Of a stretch of 42,753 bases of DNA, positions 10,614 to 21,054 are shown in pieces; position 1 is the first letter of the stretch, and each line of letters begins with the position of its first letter. Made by a program: the position numbers and the translations under genes. Below the pieces are notes generated by a model. The model saw only the letters and a list, made by a program, of their open reading frames with translations, was not told the DNA's origin and did not search any database. Origin of the DNA: Chara braunii. Taxonomy: Eukaryota > Streptophyta > Charophyceae > Charales > Characeae. Location: NCBI GenBank assembly GCA_003427395.1, contig BFEA01000011.1, forward strand, positions 2,472,178 to 2,514,930. Direction: 5' to 3'.

Positions 10614-11640
10614 TGAACCCAAGTCGTGGATACAATGTCGACACTGAAAGCCAAGATTATCGAACCAATGATAGATCTTCAACGANAATNNTATCCAGTA
10701 AGAAAGTGGGGGGTGAGANAATCATACACGNANGAANAGAGGTGGGGGAGATTAGACAAGGGAGAGGGATAAGGCCCACTCCTTCTCCGGGCTCCTCCTA
10801 CGACAGCAACCCCACATCAGTAATGATCTGAATACAAATTAGAGACTCAGCCTCCGGGTGCCACGTGGCACCGATCAATACATTAATTAGCGCTGGAGCC
10901 TCGTCGTCATGAAGACATCAGGTACGTATTCACAACACCTCACAAGTCCTGATCTCATCCCGAATAGTAACGAACCCTCCTTGAAGTAACGAAGCCGATG
11001 ATCAATAGCCGGTCGTAAGGATTCGACAGTACGACACGTGGCAACCCCACGTCAGCAGCAATACGTGGCGACTGCCACGTCAGCAGATCAGAGACAGTCG
11101 CTAGCCAGATAGCAAGCCAGCCAGCGGTAACTCACCATGTCAGCAAATGCCGGCCTTCCTCCAGTCTCGCAGCGTCAAACCAAGGCTGCGAGAGTCAGGC
11201 GCTGAAAACAGCGTCAACGCAAGACAGCCAGAATTCCCAAAGTCAAGGAGCCAATGCTCTTATAGTGTTGACTCGGGGTCTGATCCCCGGTAGTATCCAA
11301 CCTCAGCCGTCCAGATCTCCCTGCCTGGAGGGTCTGGATAGATCTGCAATTGTATCTTCTTTGGCCTGGGTCGTAGTCTGGGTACCTGCACTCAACAAGT
11401 GAATGAATTTGATCCAAGACCTGGCATGGTACTTTGACTGACAGTTGACTTTGACCTTTGATTTTCCTAAGTCTTGGCGTTCGGTCCCACAGCCGTACGC
11501 AGTTTACTCAGGCCGGGGCATGTGTTGGTTACACAGCCCGGCGCAGTCTTCCACAGACTGCGTGGCCTGGGGCTAAGGTTTGGGCTCCAGGTCGACTGCT
11601 GAACAGGGTTATTACAATATCAACTTATGGAGGTATTTCG
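10614..11640. other. Intergenic, nothing recognised
   Basis: Has unresolved bases at 10686-10737 and repeated CCACGTCAGCA motifs at 11047-11085. No gene frame. Confidence 0.4.
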
Positions 11641-11695
11641 CAAATCATCCCTTCTTTTTTTCCTTTTTTTCTTTCCTTTAAAAAAAAAAAAAAAG

Positions 11696-11759
11696 TTGGG
11701 CTTCCCAGGTCACCTTGGTTGCCCGGGCAGCCAGGCCATGCAAGGGCCAGGGAAGGTCC

Positions 11760-11796
<37 letters not shown>

Positions 11797-11945
11797 GAAA
11801 AAAACAATTTAAAGTAGAAAAACAGACCGAACAACTTTTGCCCCAGGGTCACATCGCAATTCTTTACGAATTGATTTTACGGTTTTTACCTTTTCTTTTT
11901 CTTGGCCTGGCCTGGGAAGTGGTCCCGAGCCACAATGATAGCCTA
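11696..11945. repeat. TIR repeat of the family also at 27841-28112
   Basis: Shares with 27841-28112 the order: GC-rich left end (CAGCCAGGCC..AAGG..CAGG..AAGGTCC), a poly(A) tract (11765-11793), AAAACAGACCGAACAACTTTTG..CAG.GTCACATCG, and a right end with AGTGGTCCCGAGCCAC..TAGCCT. The two ends are imperfect inverted repeats. It stops one base before the U6 terminator on the right. Confidence 0.6.
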
Positions 11946-11946
11946 G

Positions 11947-12044
11947 AAAAGAAGACCATTTCTCTATTTATCAGTGCCATCCTTGCGCAGGGGCCATGCT
12001 AATCTTCTCTGTACCATTCCAATTTAACGGATGTCCCAAAGGAC
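11947..12044 (-). ncRNA. U6: U6 spliceosomal snRNA gene or retro-copy
   Basis: The minus strand reads GTCCTTTGGGACATCCG, then AATTGGAA, then TACAGAGAAGATTAGCATGG (the ACAGAGA box that pairs with the 5' splice site and the AGC triad), then CCCCTGCGCAAGGATG and AGAAATGGTC, ending in TTCTTTT (Pol III terminator). This is U6 over its full length, slightly diverged from typical plant copies. U6 pairs with U4 and U2 and forms the spliceosome's catalytic centre. No plant USE (TCCCACATCG) or well-placed TATA box is visible upstream, so it may be an inactive copy. Confidence 0.88.
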
Positions 12045-12174
12045 CACTTATATGGTTCTTAAAGTTGCACAAAGGGGAACCTCACAATTGTCATTCTGAA
12101 GAATTATTCACATCTCATCCTCATCCCAACTTCATGGAAGTTGTCGTCAGCGTCTTGCGGCTTTCCTTTTCACA

Positions 12175-12390
12175 ATGTCCTGTGTCCCGGCTCTCGTAAT
12201 GGGAAAGGAAGTCCTGCATCGTGGTCTTCTTGCAAATCCTAAATTCTTAATATATTGCTACGACACTATCAAGAGTAAGCCTGGTAACATGACTCCTGGA
12301 AAGGCACAAAGCGCTCTTTGGTGGACTTACAAAAGAATGGCTTACTCACTTAGCAACTCTTTTTCAACAACGGCGCTTCGCGCCGGATAA
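12175..12390 (+). pseudogene. Fragment of a group II intron maturase, probable mitochondrial insertion
   Basis: The frame contains LLANPKFLIYCYDTIKSKPG followed by NMTPG. This is the N-terminal reverse-transcriptase entry motif (NPKFL..IKSKPGNMTPG) of organellar group II intron-encoded proteins. The expected continuation (D..TLDGI) is absent: after PGK the frame runs into unrelated residues. The nearby palindrome GGCGCTTCGCGCC suits plant mitochondrial DNA. I infer a nuclear copy of mitochondrial DNA; a plastid source is less likely from its composition. Confidence 0.6.
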
Positions 12391-12656
12391 AGCGACCGAC
12401 AACCAACCGAGCGTCGTGTCACTTGTGTGTCCCAGCTATCATAATCTCCAAGTGCGAGCTCATACATTTTGAACTCTTGCTTGTGTACATGGCGTACATG
12501 TCAGATCAGCCATGCTCGTTGTTTGCTCGGTGCTCACTGTGAAGTTCAAGCTCTGCATTACTTCATTATATATGTCTACATACAGGCTGTTACCCGACCA
12601 ACACAAGCGGTTATCGGGTAGCTGAAAATTCAGGAATGAAAATTATGAAGTGAAAG

Positions 12657-12906
12657 TTTTGGGCAGTCTGAAAATCATGAATGGTCATGAAGTGGTGAAA
12701 GGTCCGAAGACCCTGAAAACCACCTGTTTAGGTAGGCTGCATCCTGAAGTGGTGAAGGGTGTCCTGAAGTGGTCAAGTGAGAGTTTTGGGCAGTCTGAAA
12801 ATCCTGAATGGTCCTGAAGAGGTGAAAGCTCCAAAGACCCTGAAAACCACTTGTTTAGGCAGGCTGCATCCTCAAGTGGTAAAGGGTGTCCTGAAGTGGT
12901 GATGAA
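12657..12906 (+). repeat. Tandem duplication, about 125-bp unit, two copies
   Basis: GTTTTGGGCAGTCTGAAAAT starts at 12655 and again at 12785. Each is followed by the same GGTC.TGAAG.GGTGAAAG..C..AAGACCCTGAAAACCAC..GTTTAGG run and a CCTGAAGTGGT end. Confidence 0.8.
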
Positions 12907-13029
12907 AAATACGACTGTTGTTAACCTTCTCTCTCGACCAATGTTTGTTGCATTTGTCAAGCTATGCAGCCAAGGTGTTGCTGCAAGGAACTGGGTACAG
13001 AATGACTCCGCGAATTCGACGGGAAACCA

Positions 13030-13235
13030 ACGGGCCTAGCTCAGTTGGTGCACGCATGAACTGTTGAAACACGGACCCAACTTTGAATCCAGATGCAACC
13101 AGATGCAACCAGATGCAACCAGATGCAACCAGATGCAACCAGATGCAACCAGATGCAACCAGATGCAACCAGATGAACAGAATAAAATAATTCTGAACTA
13201 CATTGGGCTGATCAGTTCAAGAATGCTATCTCAAG
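13030..13235 (+). mobile_element. tRNA-derived SINE with expanded 10-bp array
   Basis: The head reads GGGCCTAGCTCAGTTGGTGC, with the Pol III A box TAGCTCAGTTGG. About 35 bases later comes a decayed B box, CTTTGAATCC. The body then carries eight AGATGCAACC decamers (about 13090-13170) and ends AATAAAATAATTCTGA..GGGCTG.TCAGT..ATCTCAAG. The same body follows a better B box (GAGTTCGAATCC) at 17290-17395, where only one decamer is present. Confidence 0.7.
13089..13173 (+). repeat. 10-bp tandem array (AGATGCAACC) x8
   Basis: Eight perfect head-to-tail copies inside the SINE body. Confidence 0.97.
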
Positions 13236-13261
13236 GCTGTTAGTAGCCTGTCACCCTTTCC

Positions 13262-16200
13262 TTTTTTTTTTTTTCTTTTTTTTTTTTCCAATCATGGTCC
13301 TTGCTCCTTCTATTCTGGGGAGCATCAGTCCGGTTCCTATTCCACCGGCAAGTCGGGATTATACACAACAATTAAGGCACACTCACGCTTCCTTCCGTCT
13401 GGCCGAAGGACCCCTGAGCAACATTGATTACTCCGTCTTGACAGAGGATTGACTGTCAGCTTGCCATGACACCCTCTCTCCTCTCAGACCTGGTGGCTAG
13501 GTCTGTCAGATAGTTCTATATTCCTAGAAAGAGTTTGCCCGGTTGTCTTGTTTGTCCCTTGTACTTCCTTTTATCCATCCTTACCCGAGAGTCACCCTGT
13601 CCCCTGCCCGAAATTTCTCTACCCTCTCTGAAAATCCCTTAAACCCTTAATCCCTAAACCCTCGACTACTATCCTGCTCTATGACACCCTTACTTCCGTC
13701 TTATCCACCCCTCGTGGATGTCTGGTCATGGAATGTCTTGTCCACCCGCAGTTGTCTGTTGCTGGTGAATCCTTCATGGGGTTGAGTTATGCCACTCTTT
13801 CCAGCAAATACGGTCTTCTCGTAACTCCGCAATCTTGCCGTTTATCAACCAGTTCTTGCTGAAGGTCCATCTCTCCTTCTTTCATTGTTCCTCGTCCTCC
13901 GTCCATGACTGTTTGGTCTTCCTCCATTTGCAGAGGATTTCGGCTTGTATCATCATTTTCGTCTCCACCCAAACTTTCTCGCGTGGGTTGGACAGTCCTT
14001 CAATCGTTCTGCTGCATCTTTCCTTCCATATGACCCATAATGTTACCTTTCTGGTGAGTCCAAACCAGATCTTTTCTGCCTTCTGGAACTGTTGAGGGAT
14101 GTTAGTCAAAAGGAGAAGTTGGATGGGATGTTCGGGGAAGGGGGTTGGGAATAGGGAGTCCCAGAGTGTCGAGGCTCTTGCCCAGTAGTCTGCTGCCTCC
14201 CTACAATGTATTAGGCAATGAACTATGTCTTATACCATCCCTTCATTACAGACCATGCACAAATCTGAGCTGTTGGGATCTGAACTCTTACGCATCGTGT
14301 GTAGCCATTGGTTCACTGGTAATGTCGCGTAGGCGATTAGCCATTGTAAGCTTCTGATTTTAATTGGACTGATAAGCTTGAACTTCTTCCACTGGATCTG
14401 CGTGAGCTTGTCTGCCTTTTGGCCCAGTAGACTGTGCCATCTTTTTTTAATGATAGGGTTGGGGTCTTTGGTTTTCAGTGACAGTCTGTATCCTAGTTTA
14501 ACTGTATACTCATGAATTGGGATTTTGGATTTGACGTTCTTAGTCTTGTCCGGCATCCATGCCCATTCAGCTGGGTCAAACTCCAAGTTGTGGATTGTTG
14601 TGTTAGGTCTAAAGATTGACTTGGGCCAAAAGCCAAGGACCCTTATCTTCCTAAGTAGGAAGGAGTCCAAGACTACCGACTCAACATCGCTGTTCAGGAT
14701 GGCCGGCATACTGGTAGTAGTCCTGGAGATTGGAAAGGAGAGGAAGGTGGCCTTGGTGTGTGAGTCTCGTTGCATGTGGGAGAATTGGAAGGCTCTCGAG
14801 GGGATCATTTCTTGAATCTTAAGTCCCCATTCTCCAAGTTTCCATGGAGCGGCTTCCGTCAAGATATCTTTCCATTCCTGTGGAATAAGGCTGACAATGT
14901 ACTGGAGATCGGGTCCTCGTCTGTGGCATCCTTTCAGTTGGGAACGGATTTTTTGTTTTGTATTCCATTCTTTCCTGTCCTCATTCCATAAGTGAGCGAT
15001 TTTCCAAATGCCGCTTTTGACCCAGGAGAGCCATCTGTGTTCTAAGAAAAAGGGGGTTGTCACCCTCATTTGTCACCCATTGGTTTCCGAAGAGCGGTTG
15101 CCTTAGTACTTCATCCTTGGATCTAGGTCTATTGGACTTGCTAGGGATTATTTTTCTCGAGATTCGAAGCAGCGCCGTCCAGTATGGAGTAGCGGGACTA
15201 TAGCCCTCTAGTCTGGTGTCCCTCGTTCGATTCCTATTGCCCGTGGTTATGATCCAGTCTTTATTCATTACCCAGAACAGTCCTGACATATCCTCTGGTG
15301 AGGGCACCGAGGCTAGTGATCTGATGCTGTCCAGGGCTAATTTATGCCATGCGCTGTCTGGGTTCATCAAAAGTTTGATGATCCACTTAATCTGCAGGGC
15401 TTTTGTTTCTGTTCCGGGGTCTATAATCCCTAGACCTCCCTTTAGCGGGCTCCTCGTGACATAGTGTCATGCGACTTTAGATATACTGTTCTCTTTGTTG
15501 GGGTCTCCTGACTATAGATAGAGCCTGGTTTTTTGGTTCAATTCTTTGATAGAGTTATCCGGGACTGTCCAGATGGAGGCTATGTAGATAGAGCCTGGCT
15601 TTTTGGTTCAATTCTTTGATAGAGTTATCCCTGACTATCCAGATGGAGGCTGTGTACCACATCATTGAGAAGACCGAAGTGTTAAGGACCAGGGCTCGTC
15701 CGATGAGGGACGTGAAGACATTGCCCCACCTTCCTAATTTGTTGATTTGTTTGGTCAGCATGTTCTGGCCCATTTGGGGCGCTAGACCTCTTGTCATGAG
15801 TATACCAAGGTACCGGGTGGGGGTGTCTGGTGTCTCCCAAGCCATGGCTGCTTCCTCTCCTTGTAATAGCAGGGGGTCCTCATCTGATAGCCACCATCCT
15901 ATTGTCTTCCCCCAATTGATCTTCATTTCCGAGGCCAATCTGAAAGTTTCTATTGCTTTAGCCAAAGTCCTGAACGACGAGTCGGTAGCTCTAATCAAGA
16001 CAGTTAGGTCGTCCGCAAACATGATAGCTGTGGGGAAATCTATTTGGTGAGTTGAGCCTATGTTGGTGCTAGAGAGTCTGTGGATTGATGGGTCCTTGCG
16101 TAGGAATGATGCAATAGCTTCCAGTACAAACAAAAGATTGATGGGGCCAATGGATCCCCTTGTCGGACTGAGCGGGAAATCGGGTAGCAGTCCGACAGAA

Positions 16201-17060
16201 GGCCGTTGACTTGGACACAGCCCGTTGCATCTTTGTACAGTATCTGGCTCCATCTTCTCAAATTTGATCCAACTCCCATATTTTCCATGCTAGCTTCCAT
16301 GAAATCCCAGTTGACTTGGTCATAGGCCTTTTCAAAATCAAAGAAGAGTATAGCAACATCTATTTTTCTCTCCCTAATCTTTCTTACCGCCTCATTTAGT
16401 GTCAGTACGTTATCTAGGATGTATCGACCTGGGATGAAGCCTGTCTTATCAATGTGGAAGCATTTATTTGTGATTTGGATGAGTCGGTTGGAGAGGGCCT
16501 TAGCCAAGATTTTATATGGAAGTGCTAGGAGTGAGATTGGCCTATAGTTTTTAATGTCTTCTTTATCGCCTTTTTTATAAAGTAGTGTAACCACACTGCT
16601 GCTGAGTAAGTTACCGAGCCCCCCGTTAGTCCAGTTGTCGTTGTAATAGTTTAGCAGGTCCACTCCTAGAAGGGGCCATAATTTTTCCCAAAATTCTTTC
16701 GTTAATCCGATCCTAGGGGTCTTACCCTTATTCATACCCAGTAAGGCTAGGTGTAGCTCCTCAATCGTGATTGGTTTGTCTAGTGCCTCGGCTTGTTCGG
16801 CTGTTATTGTTCGTTCCAGATAGTGAAGCATTTTTTGTCTTGCCTTCCTTGTGCTGGGAGGTATCGGTGTGGGGGTCTTTGAGTGATAGAGGTCCTTGTA
16901 GAAGTTTTTGGCTATCTCTAACATCCCTTCGCTGTTTGATGTCACCGTCTGTGAGGCCATTGTAGGTCTCAAGCCTTCTATTGTGTTAGCTCTTGAGTTG
17001 GCCTTAATTCGGGCAAAGAAGTGTTTTGTCATTGAATCACTGAGCTCGTATTCGCACAAG
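13262..17060 (-). mobile_element. 5'-truncated LINE (L1-like), 3.8 kb, with poly(A)
   Basis: On the minus strand it starts upstream of the reverse transcriptase domain and ends in a 3' UTR with CTCCCCAGAATAG and an A-rich tail (complement of 13262-13288). CAAGGCTGTTA and CCCTTTCC flank both ends (13232-13261 and about 17057-17075); the left copy has 11 extra bases, so the duplication is decayed. Telomere-like CCCTAAA units lie in the 3' UTR (about 13630-13665, plus strand). The 3' end matches the fragments at 738-1890 and 25300-25445, which defines one LINE family. Confidence 0.88.
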
Positions 17061-17062
17061 GC
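13787..17062 (-). pseudogene. LINE ORF2 remnant: reverse transcriptase, linker, zinc-binding domain
   Basis: Minus-strand frames show NYRPISLL (16549), GFIPGR, FFDFEKAYDQVNW (16345-16307), RQGDPL (16165-16148) and FADD (16019-16008, catalytic). They then give the tryptophan-rich linker and a zinc-binding CMVC (14259)..HCLIHC block, followed by RKVTLWVIWKERC. A frameshift lies near 16150 just after RQGDPL and others near 15370 and 15069. A stop interrupts the zinc-binding block at about 14230. A 71-bp tandem duplication at about 15514-15650 repeats part of the linker coding sequence. No endonuclease is present. Confidence 0.88.
15514..15652. repeat. 71-bp tandem duplication inside LINE ORF2
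   Basis: TAGATAGAGCCTGG.TTTTTG and the following 50 bases appear twice in a row, with two or three differences, so the duplication arose after or during insertion. Confidence 0.9.
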
Positions 17063-17189
17063 TGTTACCCTTTCCAAACTATTTGTATATGAAAGTTGAA
17101 TCAGCGGTAGAGCAATCACTTGCCAAGCAACCACCAGAGCATGATGCCTAGATAAGGGAGTGGTCATAATCTGCCCAAGCATTTTCACA

Positions 17190-17395
17190 ATTGAAGTGCA
17201 ATAGCACATGTGGCTGCATGAAACTGTTGGCAGACAGAGCACAAGTTCGAATCCAGATTGAATTGAGAAGACACCCATGAGCTGTTGAGACACAGACCCG
17301 AGTTCGAATCCAGATGCAACCAGATGAACAAAATAAGATAATTCTGAGGCACATGGGGCTGGTCAGTCCAATCATGATATCTCAAGAAGATGATT
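17190..17395 (+). mobile_element. tRNA-derived SINE copies (two B boxes)
   Basis: AAGTTCGAATCC (about 17243) and GAGTTCGAATCC (about 17299) are Pol III B boxes, each preceded by CTGTTG..ACA.A. The second is followed by the body shared with 13090-13235 (CAGATGCAACCAGATGAAC, AATAAGATAATTCTGA). Probably one complete and one partial copy. Confidence 0.6.
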
Positions 17396-17528
17396 ATCCA
17401 CGGTCACACAACCTGTAAACGTCAGACGCAACTCCTTTTTGAAAAAGATGCCGAGTTTCAAACTAAACATAGCCTCATGGCTGTCGCGACTTTCCACTGG
17501 GGGGCAGCAGTCCGGTTCCTCTTCCACC

Positions 17529-17643
17529 GGCTACAGTCTTCACCGGAATAGAACGCCCGGTCATTGTAGCTGCACCTAGAGCAACTTCCAGTCTAGACAC
17601 AATGATAGTGAACGGGCGTTCTATTCGGGTGGAGATGGTAGCC
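17529..17643. mobile_element. Hairpin MITE, family A, copy 1
   Basis: Left arm GGCTACAGTCTTCACC then GGAATAGAACGCCCGGTCAT; right arm GGGCGTTCTATTCGGGTGGA then GATGGTAGCC. The arms are about 40 bp and nearly complementary. Sister copies lie at 21738 and 23440. Confidence 0.82.
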
Positions 17644-17985
17644 AATAGAGAAGAAACAAACAATACCCACATGCAATGACCAGCAGAGTCGCAGTCTAAG
17701 AACACTGTTTACCTCAGAAGCGATTGCCTTTTGATCAGATTCTGTTTCCGCTGTTGTCGAAGTGTTATTGCTGTCAAAGTGCTCTTTTGGCCTTGCCCTT
17801 GAATGAATGCATGCCTATCCAATATATATCCCAAGTCCATTACTTGTGTGCTATGTTCTCTCACTTTCCCAGTGGGCTGTAACACTAACTAGGGCTTTTC
17901 TGCTAAACCCTAAACCCTAAACCCTAAACCCTTAGCCTAAACAGACAGGGACTTTTGTGCAACTTCCCTGAAGTATGCAAAATTG
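17644..17985. other. Intergenic with a telomere-type CCCTAAA run
   Basis: Four tandem CCCTAAA units at 17905-17935, the plant telomere motif in an interstitial position. No gene is seen. Confidence 0.75.
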
Positions 17986-18370
17986 GGTACCACTGAGCCC
18001 AAAGGCCCTCGAGTCATTTTTGGGCCTAAACGGACTGCTGTACGGATTTTGCCGCAGAGTGATACCAGTGTTACTGGTAAAATACCGGCCCCATGTGGAA
18101 GGGCTCTCGCTCAACGGATCAAAGGTACGCCGGGGATAACAGGTTCATGACTCCCAAAAGCGCATATCGACTGAGTCGTTTGGCACCTCATCAGGGGTAC
18201 TTAAACAGTAATGTGTAGGCGCGGAGCTGGATATATGCTGGGCTTATATGGAAAATCGGAGGCCACTCAGCCTAAAGGCCCTAGACTCGTTTTTGGGCCT
18301 AGACTGATTGCTGTATGAATACTGCCACCAAGTGATAGCGCTGTTACCAGTAAAATACCCACCATAATTT
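17986..18370 (+). repeat. Two direct copies of a 110-bp unit split by organelle DNA
   Basis: The sequence around CAAAGGCCCT.GA.TC.TTTTTGGGCCTA..C.GA.TGCTGTA to GTTAC.(A/G)GTAAAATACC occurs at about 17995-18090 and 18270-18352. The mitochondrial rRNA scrap lies between the two copies. Confidence 0.75.
18095..18190 (+). pseudogene. Mitochondrial large-subunit rRNA fragment
   Basis: GGTACGCCGGGGATAACAGG, then GACTCCCAAAAGC..ATATCGAC and GAGTCGTTTGGCACCTC, preceded by CGCTCAACGGAT. This is the peptidyl-transferase part of LSU rRNA. The wording GGTACGCCGG and GACTCCC..GAGTC matches plant mitochondrial 26S rRNA rather than plastid 23S. About 95 bases, a nuclear copy of mitochondrial DNA with a few substitutions. 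Confidence 0.85.
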
Positions 18371-19800
18371 TCAGGCTGCAAGGCCTTTGCTGAGTTCAGT
18401 CCCATAGGTCAGGGTAGAAGTATATACACTATGCAGAGTAAGACCAAGGTGTTAACTCTCTTGGTTAGTTTTCTCTTGAGGCCGACAAGCTGCTGGACCA
18501 GTGCTGTAGCTGGGAGCGGCTCCGAGTGCTGGAAGCAGCATTGGAGCCGGTGCTTCACCCACTGGCCAGACGACATCCCAATCTGTGCTGTTGGGGGCAG
18601 GTGCTGCCATACCTACTACTTCTTGTGCAGCAGTTCTTCTTATTCTTCAAGCTGGAAGCTGCTGGATGTTCCCTCTTCATCCTAGGGCTGGCACCGATGG
18701 TTCTGAGTGTGCGGCACTAGTGGTGCAGGCCTGTTGGGTGCAGATCAGGGGGCTGAGGCTAGGCCCCATAGCTGGACAGGTTGGGTAGGACTTGCATGAT
18801 GCTGTGATGCTGAGGGAGACTTGTTGGCTTCTTGAACTGTGTTCTCAAGGTTTGTTCAAGGTGGTTTAAACTCGGTTGTGATTCTTGGCTTCTCGTGTCC
18901 ATCCGGTTGAGCTTGGAGTGGAGAGACTCTGAAGTATGTCCGCTGTCACAGTGCACATTTGCTCTTCAGTCGGGGTGTGAATCTCTCTCCATATCGGCTT
19001 CTTGTCTGTGCATGTGTATGGGAACGTAATGATGCTCTACTGAGATGCTTATCTCAACCAGTCACATAGGAAGGGTCTGTGTAATAATAACTCTATGTCC
19101 GTGCCGCGTTTCTGTGCCCCGGGAAAAGTTGATTTGTAACTTGTAAGTAGTTGTAAGTACAGGGATAAGACTGAAATTTGGTGACAGGAGACCTATGGGG
19201 TTCGTAAGCAGTAGTAAGTACAGGGGTAGGACTGAAATTTGGTGATAGGAGGACTTACAGGTAATTGTAGCATGGACAGGGATAGTTAGGAAATTTGATG
19301 GGGAAAAAATGGGATGTCCAGCAACCCGTCAAGGCTCTAGGGTGCAATAGAGTTAAGAGTCCAGGGTAATGATTGTACTGGTCTAGCCGTGGTCTAGGCA
19401 GATATCAGACTGAGTACGATTAGACCAGGTAGTAGTCTATAGAGTAGCAGGATAGAGGGGCTGTGATAGCAGTGGTCCAAAAGAAGCACCAATGGACCGG
19501 ACCGAGAGGCCAGGTAGGTCCTCCAGCAGCTGGCTGGAGAGACTGCTTCCACAGGCCTAATGCCATTCCAATTGCAGATGAATAGCATGCCCTGTGTGAA
19601 AATTCCTAAGTTGTTGGATTGCAGCCATTCAATGCTCCATGAGACTCAGTCCTCAATGAAGGACAAGGCCAAACGGCACGTGGAACTGATGGAACAGCTT
19701 TCAGAAATTGGCCTGGAAAAGACAGACAAGGACGCAGCACAGGTTCTGGAGTAACGAGGCCCCGATGGTAATGCTGGGCCCACGGTCCTGTATAAAATCG
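18371..19800. other. Intergenic with short direct repeats
   Basis: About 19135-19255 has two copies of GTAAGTACAGGG.TA.GACTGAAATTTGGTGA. The frames at 18431-18788 are open but show no known domain. Confidence 0.4.
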
Positions 19801-19826
19801 GGGGACCTAGTTCAAGTGAAGAAATG

Positions 19827-19870
19827 CTTTTGCGATGGGAAACTCATCAGGAGGCTGAACCCTGGACAGT
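19827..19870 (-). ncRNA. Hammerhead ribozyme remnant, 5' half intact
   Basis: Minus strand: ACTGTC (helix III strand and cleavage C), CAGG-GTTCAG-CCTC (helix I hairpin), then an intact CTGATGA core. What follows, GTTTCCCATCGCAAAAG, no longer forms helix II or supplies GAAA, so it should be inactive. Confidence 0.65.
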
Positions 19871-20266
19871 CTTCTGAGTAGCCTATCAGATTAAACAGTA
19901 AGTGATAACCCACCCCAGTTGCAGGTGGGGCACCAATAGCTGTTCCACAACTGCTACCCTGGGGTGGGAACCAACCATTGGCCCCTAGGCTACCTGTGAT
20001 GAAAATCAAAAGCCCCATTGTCCCCTAGGCTCCCTGTGATGAAAAATCAAAAGCCCTCATCAACCAGCCGCACCAGATGGAATACCCTACAGCATAAGCC
20101 GGCGAAGTCCCCACAAGGTCTGCCAAAGCTCCACAGCCAGAAAAGACACTCCAGCCACACTGCTGACACTGGAGGTGCAGCACGACCGCCTAAGGACAGC
20201 CCCGACCACTGCTGCACCAAGCCTGACTGGTGAACCATTCCAGGGCAATCACAAAGTCGTGTATAT

Positions 20267-20641
20267 GGGCCTCACCACACTACTCCCGACTTGGCCATTT
20301 TCGGGAGTGCAGCATCGGCTCCCGAGTTCAACCTGTCAGATTGAATTCGGGAGCTGTCAGAATGTGGCTCCCGAGTGCACTCCCGAACTCACCGCCTGCA
20401 AAGCTTTTTTGTCGAGAGACCTCCTTTGCTTCCCAGATTCGGGAGTGGAGCCGGAAGGGACACACGACTTCTGCCAGACTGCTTCACACTGATCGTGTCC
20501 ACTTGTGGCAAATGACATTTTCAGACTTTGAGTGCGGCCGGGTCGAGAGTGTAGTGTGGCGAAAGGCACTCCCGAGAGGGTTTTCACTTCCGGGAGCACT
20601 CCCGAAAATTTTCCTAAGTCGGGAGTGGTGTGGCAAGGCCC
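20267..20641. mobile_element. TIR element inserted in the hammerhead repeat
   Basis: Left end GGGCCTCACCACACTACTCC with CGACTT; right end AAGTCGGGAGTGGTGTGGCA followed by AGGCCC. The inverted ends extend over about 45 bp, and CTCCCGA/TCGGGAG blocks recur inside. GTATA lies on both sides (20261-20265, 20645-20649). The flanks join to restore the tail of the surrounding repeat, so this is a later insertion. Confidence 0.75.
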
Positions 20642-20976
20642 TTTGTATACTGCCACAGAGAACTGCCTGGCGAGTCAGAGGCAGACAAGTAGAAAAGGAC
20701 AAGAAATCGGATGCAACACACTCCAGGTATACCGCTGGCACTGGAGGCACAGCAGGGCAGCCCAATGGTGGCACCAATCACTGCCGGCCCTAGCCTGACC
20801 GGTGAATCATTGCAGGATCTAGTGCATACGTATTTTGACAGAGAACTACATGGTGAAACACTGAACCGTGGGTAGAAACGGTCAAGAGGGCAAAAAAACG
20901 GGGCCTGTGACAGACTGTTTACGGTATATTGTCACAAAGAACTGCCTGGTGAACCTTAGGCACAAAGGGAGGGACG

Positions 20977-21016
20977 GAACGCTAACTCCCACCAGCTCAT
21001 CAGGAGAGTGAACCGT
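20977..21016 (-). ncRNA. Hammerhead ribozyme remnant
   Basis: GGTTCACTCTC then an intact CTGATGAG, but helix II is weak (GCTGG..TTAGC) and GAAA has become GTTC. Recognised mainly from its position in the repeat. Confidence 0.45.
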
Positions 21017-21054
21017 GTGTTGAATAGATCGTAGCATTGTTCCAAAAAATAAAA

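Larger units (their letters stand above)
19827..21016 (-). mobile_element. Diverged hammerhead-bearing repeat (retrozyme-like), about 1.5 units
   Basis: Read on the minus strand it has the order of the younger copy at 37.1-38.3 kb: decayed hammerhead (20977-21016), tail with AACAGTCTGTCACAG and ACCAGGCAGTTCT..TATA, body with ACCGGTCAGGCT..GCCAGCGG..CTGGAGTGT, a second tail and body, and another hammerhead remnant (19827-19870). Body blocks such as CACCAGATGGAATACC..ACAGC and GTGATAACCCACC are recognisable homologues of the 37.3-kb sequence. Divergence is high, so this is an old copy. A separate TIR element interrupts it at 20267-20641. Confidence 0.7.

Noticed and set aside
13030-13095. Functional tRNA gene
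   Set aside because: A good A box but a decayed B box and no cloverleaf; it belongs to a dispersed SINE.
17905-17935. True telomere end
   Set aside because: Only four CCCTAAA units with unique sequence on both sides, so interstitial.
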